Shown piece by piece: positions 5,826-13,097 of a stretch of 14,030 nt of DNA. The translations under genes and the position numbers were made by a program. Numbering within the stretch: position 1 is the first letter of the stretch; every line of letters starts with the position of its first letter. The notes under the pieces are model-generated. The model was not told the origin of the DNA, made no database searches, and was given only the letters and a program-made list of their open reading frames with translations. The DNA comes from JBLHHI01 sp047614125 (lineage in GTDB: Bacteria > Bacteroidota > Bacteroidia > NS11-12g > UBA9320): the NCBI GenBank assembly GCA_047614125.1, contig JBLHHI010000091.1, forward strand, positions 1 to 14,030. Direction: 5' to 3'.

Positions 5826-8600
5826 ATGTCATATTTGAAAAAACCAATTCTTTTATCCATTATATTGCTAATTGTCAGCGCCTTAGGTTCAATTTCTTTT
5901 GCACAAACTACCTTAGTAAATGGTAACGTTGTTGACGACAAAAACGAAACCTTAGGGTTTGCGAGTGTTGTTTTACTCAATTCAACCGATAGTTCGCAAC
6001 AAGGTTTTACGCTTTCGATAGAAGACGGCACCTATCAGTTTAAAAATGTAAAAGCGGGTTCGTACATCATTCAAGTGTTCTTAATGGGATATGATTTGGA
6101 AGCCACTACGCTAACCACAAGTGGCGAAGCCGAGCTGACTATTCCGCCTTTTGTTTTGGCCGAATCCAGTATAACTCTTAAAGAAGCTTTAATCAAAGCC
6201 AAATCGATACCCATGGTTTTCAAAGGCGATACCATCGTATACAATCCAAATGCGTTTACTACCAAAAGCAATGCTACGGTTGAGGATTTGCTCAAAAAAT
6301 TGCCAGGGGTTCAGGTCGATAAAAACGGAGTAGTAACGGCGCAGGGAGAACAAGTGGTGAAAGTGTTAGTAAACGGGAAAGAATTTTTCGGCAACGATCC
6401 TACCAAGGCCACCCAAAACATCGATGCCAAATCAATTGAAAAAGTAGAAGTGCTCGACAAGAAAAGTGATGAAGCATCATTTACGGGTGTCGATGACGGA
6501 ACCCGCGAAAAAGTAATAAACTTGGTTTTAAAAGAAGATGCCAACAAAGGCTACTTCGGTAAGGTTGAAGCCGGTGGTGGTACCAAAGAAACCTACAAGG
6601 TTAAAACGGTTTTGAACTACTTCAATAAGGAGAACCAATACACCGTGATTGGAAATCTTAACAACTTGAATCAAAATGGTTTTAGCTGGCAAGAATACTA
6701 CCGAATGCTCAATGGCTCCGATGGAGTAAACTTAGGCCAATCAACGTATTGGTTTCAACAAAATGATTGGATGGGATCCAATTCGGAGGGACGGCAACAA
6801 AATGCGGTTTTGGGAACGAATGGCCATTTTAAGGTTGGTAAAGGCGAAATAGACGCCAGCTACTTTGCCATGAATCGATCCAACGATTTACAAACAACTT
6901 CTCGCTCTGAGAACTACCTTCCAACACAAACCATTTACAGCAATTCGAGCTTCGATGCCATCATGCAAAACGCACAGCACCGGGGCAATTTAAAATATGT
7001 GTTCAAACCCGATACGCTCAATAGTATTACGGCAAAGGGTCAAATAGATTTAACTTCGGGAGATAAGACGGATAACAGCTTTAACCGCAACGAAACGAAC
7101 GAAGCTTTTTTAATTAACAACTCTCTTTCCCAAGGTGCTTCCATTAAGGCCAATTTTAATTTAAAGGGAGAGCTGATTTACATGCGGAAGTTTAAAAACA
7201 CTAAGCATTATCTCTTGCTCAATTCTGGTGCCGAAATCAATAATGCGATTGATTCTTCGAAATGGGCCAACCAATTATCGTCTTCATCGCTCGAACCAAA
7301 CAGAGATTTGCCCAACCAATATTCGGATAACATTGGGGGCACCGGTACCGTTTTTTACAATAAGGCGGTTGTGGCCATCAACGTTAAGAATGATTACTTT
7401 ATCAGCTTTTCAGTCGACAATAAAACATCGTTCGACCACTTTGATCAGCAGAGAACCTATTTGGTCTTTGACTCCCTTCTTTCAGGGCAAAGTCCTGAAA
7501 TTGAGGGAATTAACTCAATTTCGAAGGCTGGAATTTCATTCACAAAAAATCGTGAAGGCGCGGGTTGGTATTTCAACGCTGGTCTAAACTTAGGCAAAAT
7601 TGATGTAGACCGGACGGTAAGTCAGAGCACGGATGCCGGGTTTAAAAAATCATATCTCTTTGTTTTACCGGGAATGTATGTATCGTACCACAAACCGAAA
7701 AAACTGAGGATTGGATGGTGGTTTAATTCGAGCGAACAATTTGCCGGAATGAATACCTTAAATCCAACACCGAACATAGTTAACCCCATTCGAACCACCT
7801 TTGGTAACCTTGAGCTGGATCCATATGTAAACTACAACACCGGTATTCATGGCAATTACCGAGATAACAAACGCCAGATTTTCTATTACTTCAACAACAA
7901 TTCGGGCGTTGCACCTAATTCGGTGTACTCAGTAGAAACGCGTTCGAATGAGAATGTTGGAACCATGACCTATAAAAACGGGAAGTATTCGGCGTGGTTT
8001 AACAACAACGTGAACGTTCAATTCAAATTGGATAAACTAAACATGAGCGTTGGAGTACAAGCCGGTTCTAATTACTACACCAACTTTAGCGAATTAAACG
8101 GCATTACATATCAGAATAAAAGCAACTCGTTTGATGCTGGATTGGATATTGATTTCGACTTTAGCAAACCACGTAAAATGGAGTTGAACTTTGCATATGA
8201 TCCATCGTATACGATACAAAATACGGGTTATTTATCGGAGCCTAACAAATACATGCGCCACGAATACAGTACGGATTACTCGATCAATCTCACCGACCGC
8301 TTCATGGTGGCCGTTGAATATGAGGTGTATTTCTTTAACAGTTTAAATGTTGGAAGTCAGCAGGTTATACCCTTATTGAACGCAGGTATGGAATACAAGC
8401 TCGACAGCAACGATCGTTGGATTATTTCGGTTGATGGCTTTGACTTGTTGAACAAAAATCAGAAAATTGATCGTAACTTCTTTGGCAACAGTTTCTCAGA
8501 AACTCGCCAAAATACGCTTACCCGATACATCATGTTTAACTTGATCTACTCCATACGTAAAGGAAAGAAAAAAGAAGAACGCGGCCGACAATGGGATTAA
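5826..8600 (+). CDS. Outer-membrane beta-barrel protein with carboxypeptidase-like and plug-like N-terminal domains (TonB-receptor-related family)
   Basis: A 924-residue outer-membrane protein. A signal peptide occupies residues 1-26, with likely cleavage after SFA. A carboxypeptidase-regulatory-like beta sandwich follows (about 28-115: VNGNVVDDKNETLGFASVVL, then GTYQFKNVKAGSYIIQV). A plug-like domain comes next, with GDTIVYN (134-140), VEDLLKKLPGVQVDKNG (152-168) and VNGKEFFGNDP (182-192). The rest, about 240-924, is rich in alternating aromatic/polar strands typical of a large beta-barrel. This arrangement is common in Bacteroidota in the family often named 'outer membrane beta-barrel protein', related to TonB-dependent receptors. 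No TonB box is evident and the substrate is unknown. The C-terminus is a basic tail (RKGKKKEERGRQWD) instead of a terminal aromatic. No GLPGLI-type partner gene follows, which is a frequent neighbour of this family. It is monocistronic here. Confidence 0.85.
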   Translation: MSYLKKPILLSIILLIVSALGSISFAQTTLVNGNVVDDKNETLGFASVVLLNSTDSSQQGFTLSIEDGTYQFKNVKAGSYIIQVFLMGYDLEATTLTTSGEAELTIPPFVLAESSITLKEALIKAKSIPMVFKGDTIVYNPNAFTTKSNATVEDLLKKLPGVQVDKNGVVTAQGEQVVKVLVNGKEFFGNDPTKATQNIDAKSIEKVEVLDKKSDEASFTGVDDGTREKVINLVLKEDANKGYFGKVEAGGGTKETYKVKTVLNYFNKENQYTVIGNLNNLNQNGFSWQEYYRMLNGSDGVNLGQSTYWFQQNDWMGSNSEGRQQNAVLGTNGHFKVGKGEIDASYFAMNRSNDLQTTSRSENYLPTQTIYSNSSFDAIMQNAQHRGNLKYVFKPDTLNSITAKGQIDLTSGDKTDNSFNRNETNEAFLINNSLSQGASIKANFNLKGELIYMRKFKNTKHYLLLNSGAEINNAIDSSKWANQLSSSSLEPNRDLPNQYSDNIGGTGTVFYNKAVVAINVKNDYFISFSVDNKTSFDHFDQQRTYLVFDSLLSGQSPEIEGINSISKAGISFTKNREGAGWYFNAGLNLGKIDVDRTVSQSTDAGFKKSYLFVLPGMYVSYHKPKKLRIGWWFNSSEQFAGMNTLNPTPNIVNPIRTTFGNLELDPYVNYNTGIHGNYRDNKRQIFYYFNNNSGVAPNSVYSVETRSNENVGTMTYKNGKYSAWFNNNVNVQFKLDKLNMSVGVQAGSNYYTNFSELNGITYQNKSNSFDAGLDIDFDFSKPRKMELNFAYDPSYTIQNTGYLSEPNKYMRHEYSTDYSINLTDRFMVAVEYEVYFFNSLNVGSQQVIPLLNAGMEYKLDSNDRWIISVDGFDLLNKNQKIDRNFFGNSFSETRQNTLTRYIMFNLIYSIRKGKKKEERGRQWD

Positions 8601-8620
8601 TCCTGAAACGAGTTCAGGAT
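8600..8620. terminator. Palindromic element at the end of the beta-barrel gene, possible bidirectional terminator
   Basis: A perfect 8-base stem ATCCTGAA (8600-8607) and TTCAGGAT (8613-8620) closes a five-base loop ACGAG. It begins on the last base of the TAA stop. The same hairpin recurs intact at 8663-8683. There is no clear T-run, so termination is inferred from its position between convergent genes. Confidence 0.5.
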
Positions 8621-8629
8621 GACTAGCTG

Positions 8630-8673
8630 ACCCTGAAACAATCCTGAAACGATCCTGAAACGATCCTGAAACG
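8630..8673. repeat. 11-base tandem repeat, about four copies
   Basis: Three exact consecutive copies of ATCCTGAAACG lie at 8641-8651, 8652-8662 and 8663-8673, preceded by a degenerate copy ACCCTGAAACA at 8630-8640. Each unit is the left half and loop start of the palindrome at 8600-8620, so the array looks like an expansion of part of that element. Confidence 0.92.
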
Positions 8674-8683
8674 AGTTCAGGAT
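8663..8683. repeat. Second copy of the ATCCTGAA/TTCAGGAT hairpin
   Basis: The stem ATCCTGAA (8663-8670), loop ACGAG (8671-8675) and stem TTCAGGAT (8676-8683) are identical to the element at 8600-8620, including the following GAC. It joins the 11-base array on its left to the 13-base array on its right. Confidence 0.85.
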
Positions 8684-8748
8684 GACCGATCAGGATGACC
8701 GATCAGGATGACCAATCAGGATGACCGATCAGGATGACCGATCAGGAT
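8678..8748. repeat. 13-base tandem repeat, five copies plus a partial
   Basis: CAGGATGACCGAT is repeated at 8678-8690, 8691-8703, 8704-8716 (one change, CAGGATGACCAAT), 8717-8729 and 8730-8742, with a partial CAGGAT at 8743-8748. The array then runs into CGTTTCAGCATCTA. Each unit is the right half of the palindrome plus GACCGAT. The segment 8742-8756 is the exact reverse complement of 8644-8658 (15 bases) and also of 8655-8669, so the whole cluster can also fold on itself over about 100 bases. Confidence 0.93.
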
Positions 8749-8763
8749 CGTTTCAGCATCTAT

Positions 8764-9156
8764 TTAATCCGGAATTAGAACCTTAAAGCTTTTTCGGGCA
8801 TTGCCTTTGGTAACGTTGATGTAGTAAATGCCACCTTCTTGGCTTGAGCAATCGATTGGTAAACCATACCACATATTGGAGTTTAAAACGTGTTGCCCTT
8901 TTATGTTATACATGTTTATAACAGCTCCCGTCCAAAAACCAGAATCCAAGCTAAGAATTAGCTGCTTGTTAGCAACCGGGTTGATTGCGAAGTCACTGGT
9001 TAAAGAAACTAAAGTATCTATAAAAATTTCTTCATGAATTATTAAGATATCATTTAAATAGCAATCAGGATTTGAACTTTTATTAGACGATGATCGTGCA
9101 CGATAGACATACGTATCTGGACATAGATATTCAAAAGGGTATGAAATACTATAATA
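8764..9156 (-). pseudogene. 5'-truncated remnant of a type IX secretion cargo gene (C-terminal sorting domain)
   Basis: An open minus-strand frame of about 130 codons ends at TAA and has no ATG before the final domain; an upstream in-frame TAG lies at 9157-9159. The last 74 or so residues read as a type A T9SS sorting domain: INPVANKQLILSLDS, then INMYNIKGQHVL, then IDCSSQEGGIYYINVTKG and a final RKSFKVLIPD. In this family the domain sends the protein across the outer membrane and is removed at the surface. Here the cargo portion is missing, and the space where it should lie holds a gene on the opposite strand. A TTG within the domain (8949) could start a 61-codon frame, but that would lack a signal peptide. 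The upper part of the frame (above about 9090) may be open by chance, since it overlaps the next gene antisense. Confidence 0.75.
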
Positions 9157-9503
9157 CTAAGATGATTGGCCCAGGCTTATTAGAATCTGTTTATCATCGT
9201 TGTTTGTTGCAAGAACTAGATCTGCGAGGCATCAACTACACCTCACAATTAGTTGTTCCTGTTAGATACAAAGGAATAGAATTTGGAACACCGTTGAAAT
9301 GTGATTTATTTGTGGAAGATATCCTTCCTGTTGAGCTTAAATCTGTTGATTGTATTCTACCCATTCACAAAGCACAATTGCTAACGTACATGAGTCTTTT
9401 GAGCGCACCCAAAGGTTTATTACTCAACTTCAACGTAACCAACCTTTTCAAAGAAGGTCAGTTTACGATGGTAAATGATTATTACCGAGATCTTTTGGAT
9501 TAG
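9090..9503 (+). CDS. GxxExxY family protein (PD-(D/E)XK-nuclease-like fold)
   Basis: A 137-residue protein of the GxxExxY family, small proteins common in Bacteroidota with no settled function. The name motif is G29-LLE-SVY35, preceded by GPG. CDLFVED (71-77) and VELKSV (81-86) provide Asp72 and the E82-x-K84 pair, the arrangement of PD-(D/E)XK nuclease-fold proteins. PIHKAQLLTYMSLL (91-104) and GLLLNFNV (109-116) complete the family core. The length is normal, so the gene appears intact, but the first 20 residues are less like the family than the rest. Its first 67 bases overlap the T9SS remnant antisense. Its TAG stop overlaps the TAA of glf on the other strand through the four bases TTAG. 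No clear ribosome site or -7 box precedes it. Whether it cleaves DNA is not known from sequence. Confidence 0.85.
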   Translation: MIVHDRHTYLDIDIQKGMKYYNTKMIGPGLLESVYHRCLLQELDLRGINYTSQLVVPVRYKGIEFGTPLKCDLFVEDILPVELKSVDCILPIHKAQLLTYMSLLSAPKGLLLNFNVTNLFKEGQFTMVNDYYRDLLD

Positions 9504-10603
9504 TCAAATAATTCTTCAGCCAACTTCAACGCCATTTCGATGGCTTCATCGGTATTGATGTAGGTGTATTGCGCCAATCTTCCTGTAAAAAAGACTTTGT
9601 TTTGTAGCGTTTCGGCTTTGGCCAAGGTTTTGTATTTAAGGTATAATTCCTTATTTGAAGTTGTTGGAATAGGATAATAGGGCTCTCCTTTTGCCCTGGG
9701 GTACTCTTTGCAAACAACGGTTCCCAGATGCTCTTGCTGGGTAATGTGCTTAATCTCAACTGAACGGGTATAATCGTGACTGTTGGGATGGTTAATTTGA
9801 ACGCAGGGTTGAACCAATTCACCCGAATGAAAAGTAAACTCAAAGTCTAATGAACGCCACGGAAGTTTGCCAAATTGATAATCGAAATACAGATCGATTG
9901 GACCCGTATAAATGGTTGCTAACGCAGGTTTTATCTCCTCTTTAATCAAAAAGAAATCTGCTTCCAATTTCAAATCAATCAATTCATTATCAATCATTTG
10001 TCGGAACATTTCCGTATAACCATTCTTTGGAAGTTGTTGGAAATTGTGATCGACGTATCGATGATCCCGGTTAAAGCGAATGGGGATTCTTCCACATACA
10101 CTTTTGTCGAGTTGTGAAGGGTGCATATCCCACTGTTTTTGGGTATAGCCCAAATAAAAAGCTTCATACAATTCTCGCCCAACCCTTGATAAGATAAAGT
10201 CTTCGGAATTGTGGATTTCAGGGATGTGCTCCCGTTTAGCATCTAAAAATGCATGTGCTTCTGTTTCGGTAAATGTTCGATCAAAAAACAATTCGAGCGT
10301 TGTTCGATTAATTGGGAACGGGAACAACCTTCCACCCACCTCACTTTTTACTTCATAATTTGCTGGAAGCCAGTCGGTAAAGCGCGACAGATAATCTATT
10401 AATTCTGGATTATTGGTTCTGAAGTAGTGCGGACCGTATTTGTGTACGAGTACACCGTTCTCTTCTTTAAAATCGTAGCAATTTCCCGCAATGTGATTTC
10501 GCTTCTCAACGATTACACTTGTTAAGCCTTTAGCGGCCGCGCGTTCTGCCATTACACAACCAACGGGTCCTGCTCCAACAATGAGAAGGTCGGGTTGTTT
10601 CAT
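9500..10603 (-). CDS. glf: UDP-galactopyranose mutase
   Basis: A 367-residue flavoenzyme, the usual family length, that interconverts UDP-galactopyranose and UDP-galactofuranose, supplying galactofuranose for surface polysaccharides. The FAD-binding GAGPVG is at 10-15, with the acidic residue VEK at 32-34. The conserved NGVLVHKYGPHYF (49-61), GGRLFPFPI (90-98), GYTQKQW (152-158) and TGPIDLYFDYQFGKLPWRSL (233-252) follow. TRSVEIKHI (279-287) carries a conserved Arg, and the C-terminal FAD-binding GRLAQYTYIN is at 341-350. It is the last gene of a minus-strand cluster, seven bases after the carboxylase gene. No glycosyltransferase or other sugar gene lies nearby, so the use of its product must be encoded elsewhere. 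It meets the GxxExxY gene tail to tail with overlapping stops and no room for a terminator. Confidence 0.94.
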   Translation of the reverse strand: MKQPDLLIVGAGPVGCVMAERAAAKGLTSVIVEKRNHIAGNCYDFKEENGVLVHKYGPHYFRTNNPELIDYLSRFTDWLPANYEVKSEVGGRLFPFPINRTTLELFFDRTFTETEAHAFLDAKREHIPEIHNSEDFILSRVGRELYEAFYLGYTQKQWDMHPSQLDKSVCGRIPIRFNRDHRYVDHNFQQLPKNGYTEMFRQMIDNELIDLKLEADFFLIKEEIKPALATIYTGPIDLYFDYQFGKLPWRSLDFEFTFHSGELVQPCVQINHPNSHDYTRSVEIKHITQQEHLGTVVCKEYPRAKGEPYYPIPTTSNKELYLKYKTLAKAETLQNKVFFTGRLAQYTYINTDEAIEMALKLAEELFD

Positions 10604-10610
10604 AGCTTGT

Positions 10611-12176
10611 TTAAAGTGGGATGTTGCCGTGTTTTTTCTTTGGAAGATGTTCTACCTTGTTTTCCAACATGGCAAACGATTTAATTAATTTGAGTCGGGT
10701 GTTCTCCGGCATAATGATTTCATCAATAAACCCTCGCTCGGCCGCTCTGTAAGGATTGGCAAAGATTCGAGCGTATTCAGCTTCCTTTTCTTTCAAGGCC
10801 GCCGCTGGATCATCTGCCGCCTGAATTTCACGTTTAAAGATGATTTCAGCAGCGCCCTTTGCTCCCATCACCGCAATTTCGGCATTGGGCCACGCAAAGT
10901 TCATGTCAGCTCCAATGTGCTTAGAGTTCATCACGTCGTAGGCCCCCCCGTACGCTTTACGAGTAATTACGGTAACACGAGGCACGGTGGCTTCGCAAAA
11001 GGCATAGAGCAGTTTAGCTCCGTTCGTAATAATTGCATTCCATTCTTGATCGGTTCCAGGTAAGAAACCGGGCACATCCTCAAATACCAATAACGGAATG
11101 TTAAAGGCATCACAGAAACGAACAAATCGGGCCCCTTTTTGGCTCGATTTAACATCCAATACACCGGCTAAAAAAGCGGGTTGGTTGGCAACAATCCCGA
11201 TGGATCGTCCTCCCAATCGAGCAAAGCCCACCACAATGTTTTCGGCAAAGTTTTTATGAATCTCAAAAAACGAATCGGCATCAATAACTCCCTCAATAAC
11301 CTTTCGCATATCGTAGGGTTGGTTTGGGCTTTCCGGAATAATATTGGCCAATTCCGGCCGAATCTCGGCATCTAAATCATACGAAAAACTCGGAGTTTTT
11401 TCTTCGCAATTTTGCGGGATGTAGCTGTGCAGCTTCCGCAAATTAGTGAGCAGTTCAATTTCATTTACTGCGGTTAAATGTGCCACCCCTGATTTGGTTG
11501 AATGCACCGAGGCTCCTCCTAAATCTTCAGAGCTAACTTCCTCATTCGTAACCGTTTTAACCACATTTGGCCCCGTAACGAACATGTATGAAGTTTGTTC
11601 TACCATCATGATAAAATCCGTAATGGCCGGACTGTAAACAGCCCCTCCAGCACACGGACCCATGATGGCTGATATTTGTGGAATTACTCCACTGGCGCGG
11701 GTGTTTCTGTAGAAGATATCTGCATATCCACCCAACGAAACCACCCCTTCTTGAATGCGTGCTCCGCCCGAATCATTTAAGCCAATTAGGGGTGCGCCAT
11801 TTTGCATAGCCAAATCCATAATCTTGCAGATCTTTTCGGCATGTGTTTCGGAAAGCGACCCTCCAAAAACAGTAAAATCTTGTGAAAAAACATAGACTAA
11901 TCTTCCATTAATACTGCCATATCCGGTAATCACTCCATCGCCCAAAAAATGTTGTTTATCCATGTCAAAATCCGTGCTTCTGTGTTTTACAAAGGCGCCA
12001 ATTTCTTCGAAAGAATTTGCATCTAAAAGGTAGTTTAAACGCTCTCGAGCCGTTAACTTATTTTTTGCATGTTGAGCAGCAATTCTCTTTTCACCACCGC
12101 CCATTAAAGCTTCTTCCTTTTTACGGATGAGTTTTTCTCGTGCTCCTTCTGCTGCCTCTGATTTCATATTTTGCAT
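10611..12176 (-). CDS. pccB: Acyl-CoA carboxylase beta (carboxyltransferase) subunit, propionyl-CoA carboxylase type
   Basis: A 521-residue biotin-dependent carboxyltransferase of the crotonase superfamily, full length with the typical ending KKHGNIPL. It would transfer carboxyl from biotin to an acyl-CoA. N-terminal half: NDSGGARIQEGV (134-145) and the oxyanion-hole region GPCAGGAVYSP (173-183). C-terminal half: DVPGFLPGTDQE (367-378) and RKAYGGAYDVMNSKHIGAD (406-424). Asp414 matches the Asp that favours propionyl-CoA in Streptomyces PccB (Asp422), where an acetyl-preferring homologue has Ile. Propionyl-CoA is therefore the likely substrate, giving methylmalonyl-CoA. The biotin carboxylase and biotin carrier subunits are not in this window. 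A methylmalonyl-CoA decarboxylase alpha subunit is the alternative. It starts eight bases after yebC; a second ATG at 12167 is also possible. Confidence 0.9.
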   Translation of the reverse strand: MQNMKSEAAEGAREKLIRKKEEALMGGGEKRIAAQHAKNKLTARERLNYLLDANSFEEIGAFVKHRSTDFDMDKQHFLGDGVITGYGSINGRLVYVFSQDFTVFGGSLSETHAEKICKIMDLAMQNGAPLIGLNDSGGARIQEGVVSLGGYADIFYRNTRASGVIPQISAIMGPCAGGAVYSPAITDFIMMVEQTSYMFVTGPNVVKTVTNEEVSSEDLGGASVHSTKSGVAHLTAVNEIELLTNLRKLHSYIPQNCEEKTPSFSYDLDAEIRPELANIIPESPNQPYDMRKVIEGVIDADSFFEIHKNFAENIVVGFARLGGRSIGIVANQPAFLAGVLDVKSSQKGARFVRFCDAFNIPLLVFEDVPGFLPGTDQEWNAIITNGAKLLYAFCEATVPRVTVITRKAYGGAYDVMNSKHIGADMNFAWPNAEIAVMGAKGAAEIIFKREIQAADDPAAALKEKEAEYARIFANPYRAAERGFIDEIIMPENTRLKLIKSFAMLENKVEHLPKKKHGNIPL

Positions 12177-12184
12177 GCTCTGTT

Positions 12185-12943
12185 TTAACTGTTATTCAAC
12201 GCCTCCATTAAGTCGCTGGTTAATTCTAAATTGTGGTATACGTTGGTTACATCTTCATTGTCTTCAAAACGCTCTACGGTTTGCAGGGTTGTTAACGCAT
12301 CTTCTAAATTTAACGACACTGTATTGTTTGGAAGCCGCTGTAAATCAGCACTTTCAATTTCAACGTTCAAGTCATCTAGGGTGCGTTGCATCAATCCAAA
12401 ATCTTCGAAAGAGGTAACCACTTCAACAAAAGTTTCGTTCCAATCCAGTTCTTCTGCTCCACCTTCAATAATACTCAATTCAAAATCATCTTGCTGCATT
12501 CCTTTCAATGCTTCCATCGAAATGGTGAACACCCCTTTTTGACTAAATATAAACGACAACGATCCATTGGTTCCTAAACTGCCCCCTGTTTTCGAAAAAA
12601 TCAAGCGAATGTTGGCCACCGTTCGGTTTGGGTTGTCGGTCATGGTTTCAATCACTACTGCCACGCCGTTTGCCGCATATCCCTCATAAACAAGAGGTTG
12701 CAAGTCGGCACCCTCTCCACCAAGCCCTTTTTTAACGGCACGATCCATAGTGTCTTTGGGCATGTTGGAACCCTTGGCATTTTGAATAGACAGTCGCAAT
12801 GCCGGGTTGGTATCTACATCTCCCCCAGCATCTCGAGCAGCAATGGTAATTTCCTTGATAATACGAGTCCAGATCTTGGCTCGTTTTTTATCCTGTGCTG
12901 CCTTACGGTGTTTAATATTCGCCCATTTGCTGTGGCCTGCCAT
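12185..12943 (-). CDS. yebC: YebC/PmpR family protein (transcription and translation regulator)
   Basis: A 252-residue cytoplasmic protein of the YebC family, the usual length. The N-terminal signature MAGHSKWANIKHRKAAQDKK is intact. It is followed by NPALRLSIQNAKGSNMPKD (about 46-64), LVYEGYAANGVAVVIE (about 83-98) and DNPNRTVANIR (about 102-112), all family hallmarks. The frame stays open 31 codons further upstream, but the ATG at 12943 is chosen because it is exactly where the family begins. Family members have been described as DNA-binding regulators and, more recently, as ribosome-associated factors that ease translation of proline-rich stretches. Which applies here is unknown. It is the first gene of the yebC-pccB-glf cluster and is separated from the upstream gene by that gene's terminator. 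Confidence 0.95.
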   Translation of the reverse strand: MAGHSKWANIKHRKAAQDKKRAKIWTRIIKEITIAARDAGGDVDTNPALRLSIQNAKGSNMPKDTMDRAVKKGLGGEGADLQPLVYEGYAANGVAVVIETMTDNPNRTVANIRLIFSKTGGSLGTNGSLSFIFSQKGVFTISMEALKGMQQDDFELSIIEGGAEELDWNETFVEVVTSFEDFGLMQRTLDDLNVEIESADLQRLPNNTVSLNLEDALTTLQTVERFEDNEDVTNVYHNLELTSDLMEALNNS

Positions 12944-12960
12944 GCGTGTTGTGTTTGCCG

Positions 12961-12968
12961 CAAAGTAA
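12961..12968 (-). promoter_or_regulatory. Candidate -7 box for the yebC-pccB-glf cluster
   Basis: The minus-strand sequence TTACTTTG, followed by C, differs from TAnnTTTG at one position and lies 17 bases before the yebC ATG. A promoter is expected in this interval because an intrinsic terminator closes the upstream gene. No matching -33 element is seen at normal spacing. Confidence 0.4.
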
Positions 12969-13041
12969 CGACCAAAAGACAAAAAAACCGTGTTCCGTAA
13001 ATCTGAATGATAAAAAGCGTGCTTCCAGCCAACCACTAAAC

Positions 13042-13064
13042 AAAAAAGCCGCTGAAAAAGCGGC
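13042..13064 (-). terminator. Rho-independent terminator of the Bax inhibitor-1 family gene
   Basis: On the minus strand a perfect 6-base GC-rich stem (GCCGCT and AGCGGC, at 13048-13053 and 13059-13064 on the plus strand) with a five-base loop is followed at once by six T. It begins 33 bases after the stop codon of the gene at 13098-13808, which separates that gene from yebC. Confidence 0.88.
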
Positions 13065-13097
13065 CTTTACGTGATGCTTTGCATCCATATTTTCGAC

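Noticed and set aside
7228..7587. A 119-codon plus-strand frame inside the outer-membrane protein gene
   Set aside because: It is an out-of-frame shadow of a continuous 924-residue protein and has no family features.
8630..8748. CRISPR array
   Set aside because: The units are contiguous 11- and 13-base repeats with no unique spacers, and no cas gene is present.
8828..9037. A 69-codon plus-strand frame opposite the T9SS sorting domain
   Set aside because: The minus strand there encodes a recognisable sorting domain, while the plus frame has none.
12944..13036. A 31-residue N-terminal extension of YebC from an upstream in-frame ATG
   Set aside because: The family begins exactly at MAGHSKWANIK, and the extension contains the candidate -7 box, so it is probably untranslated.
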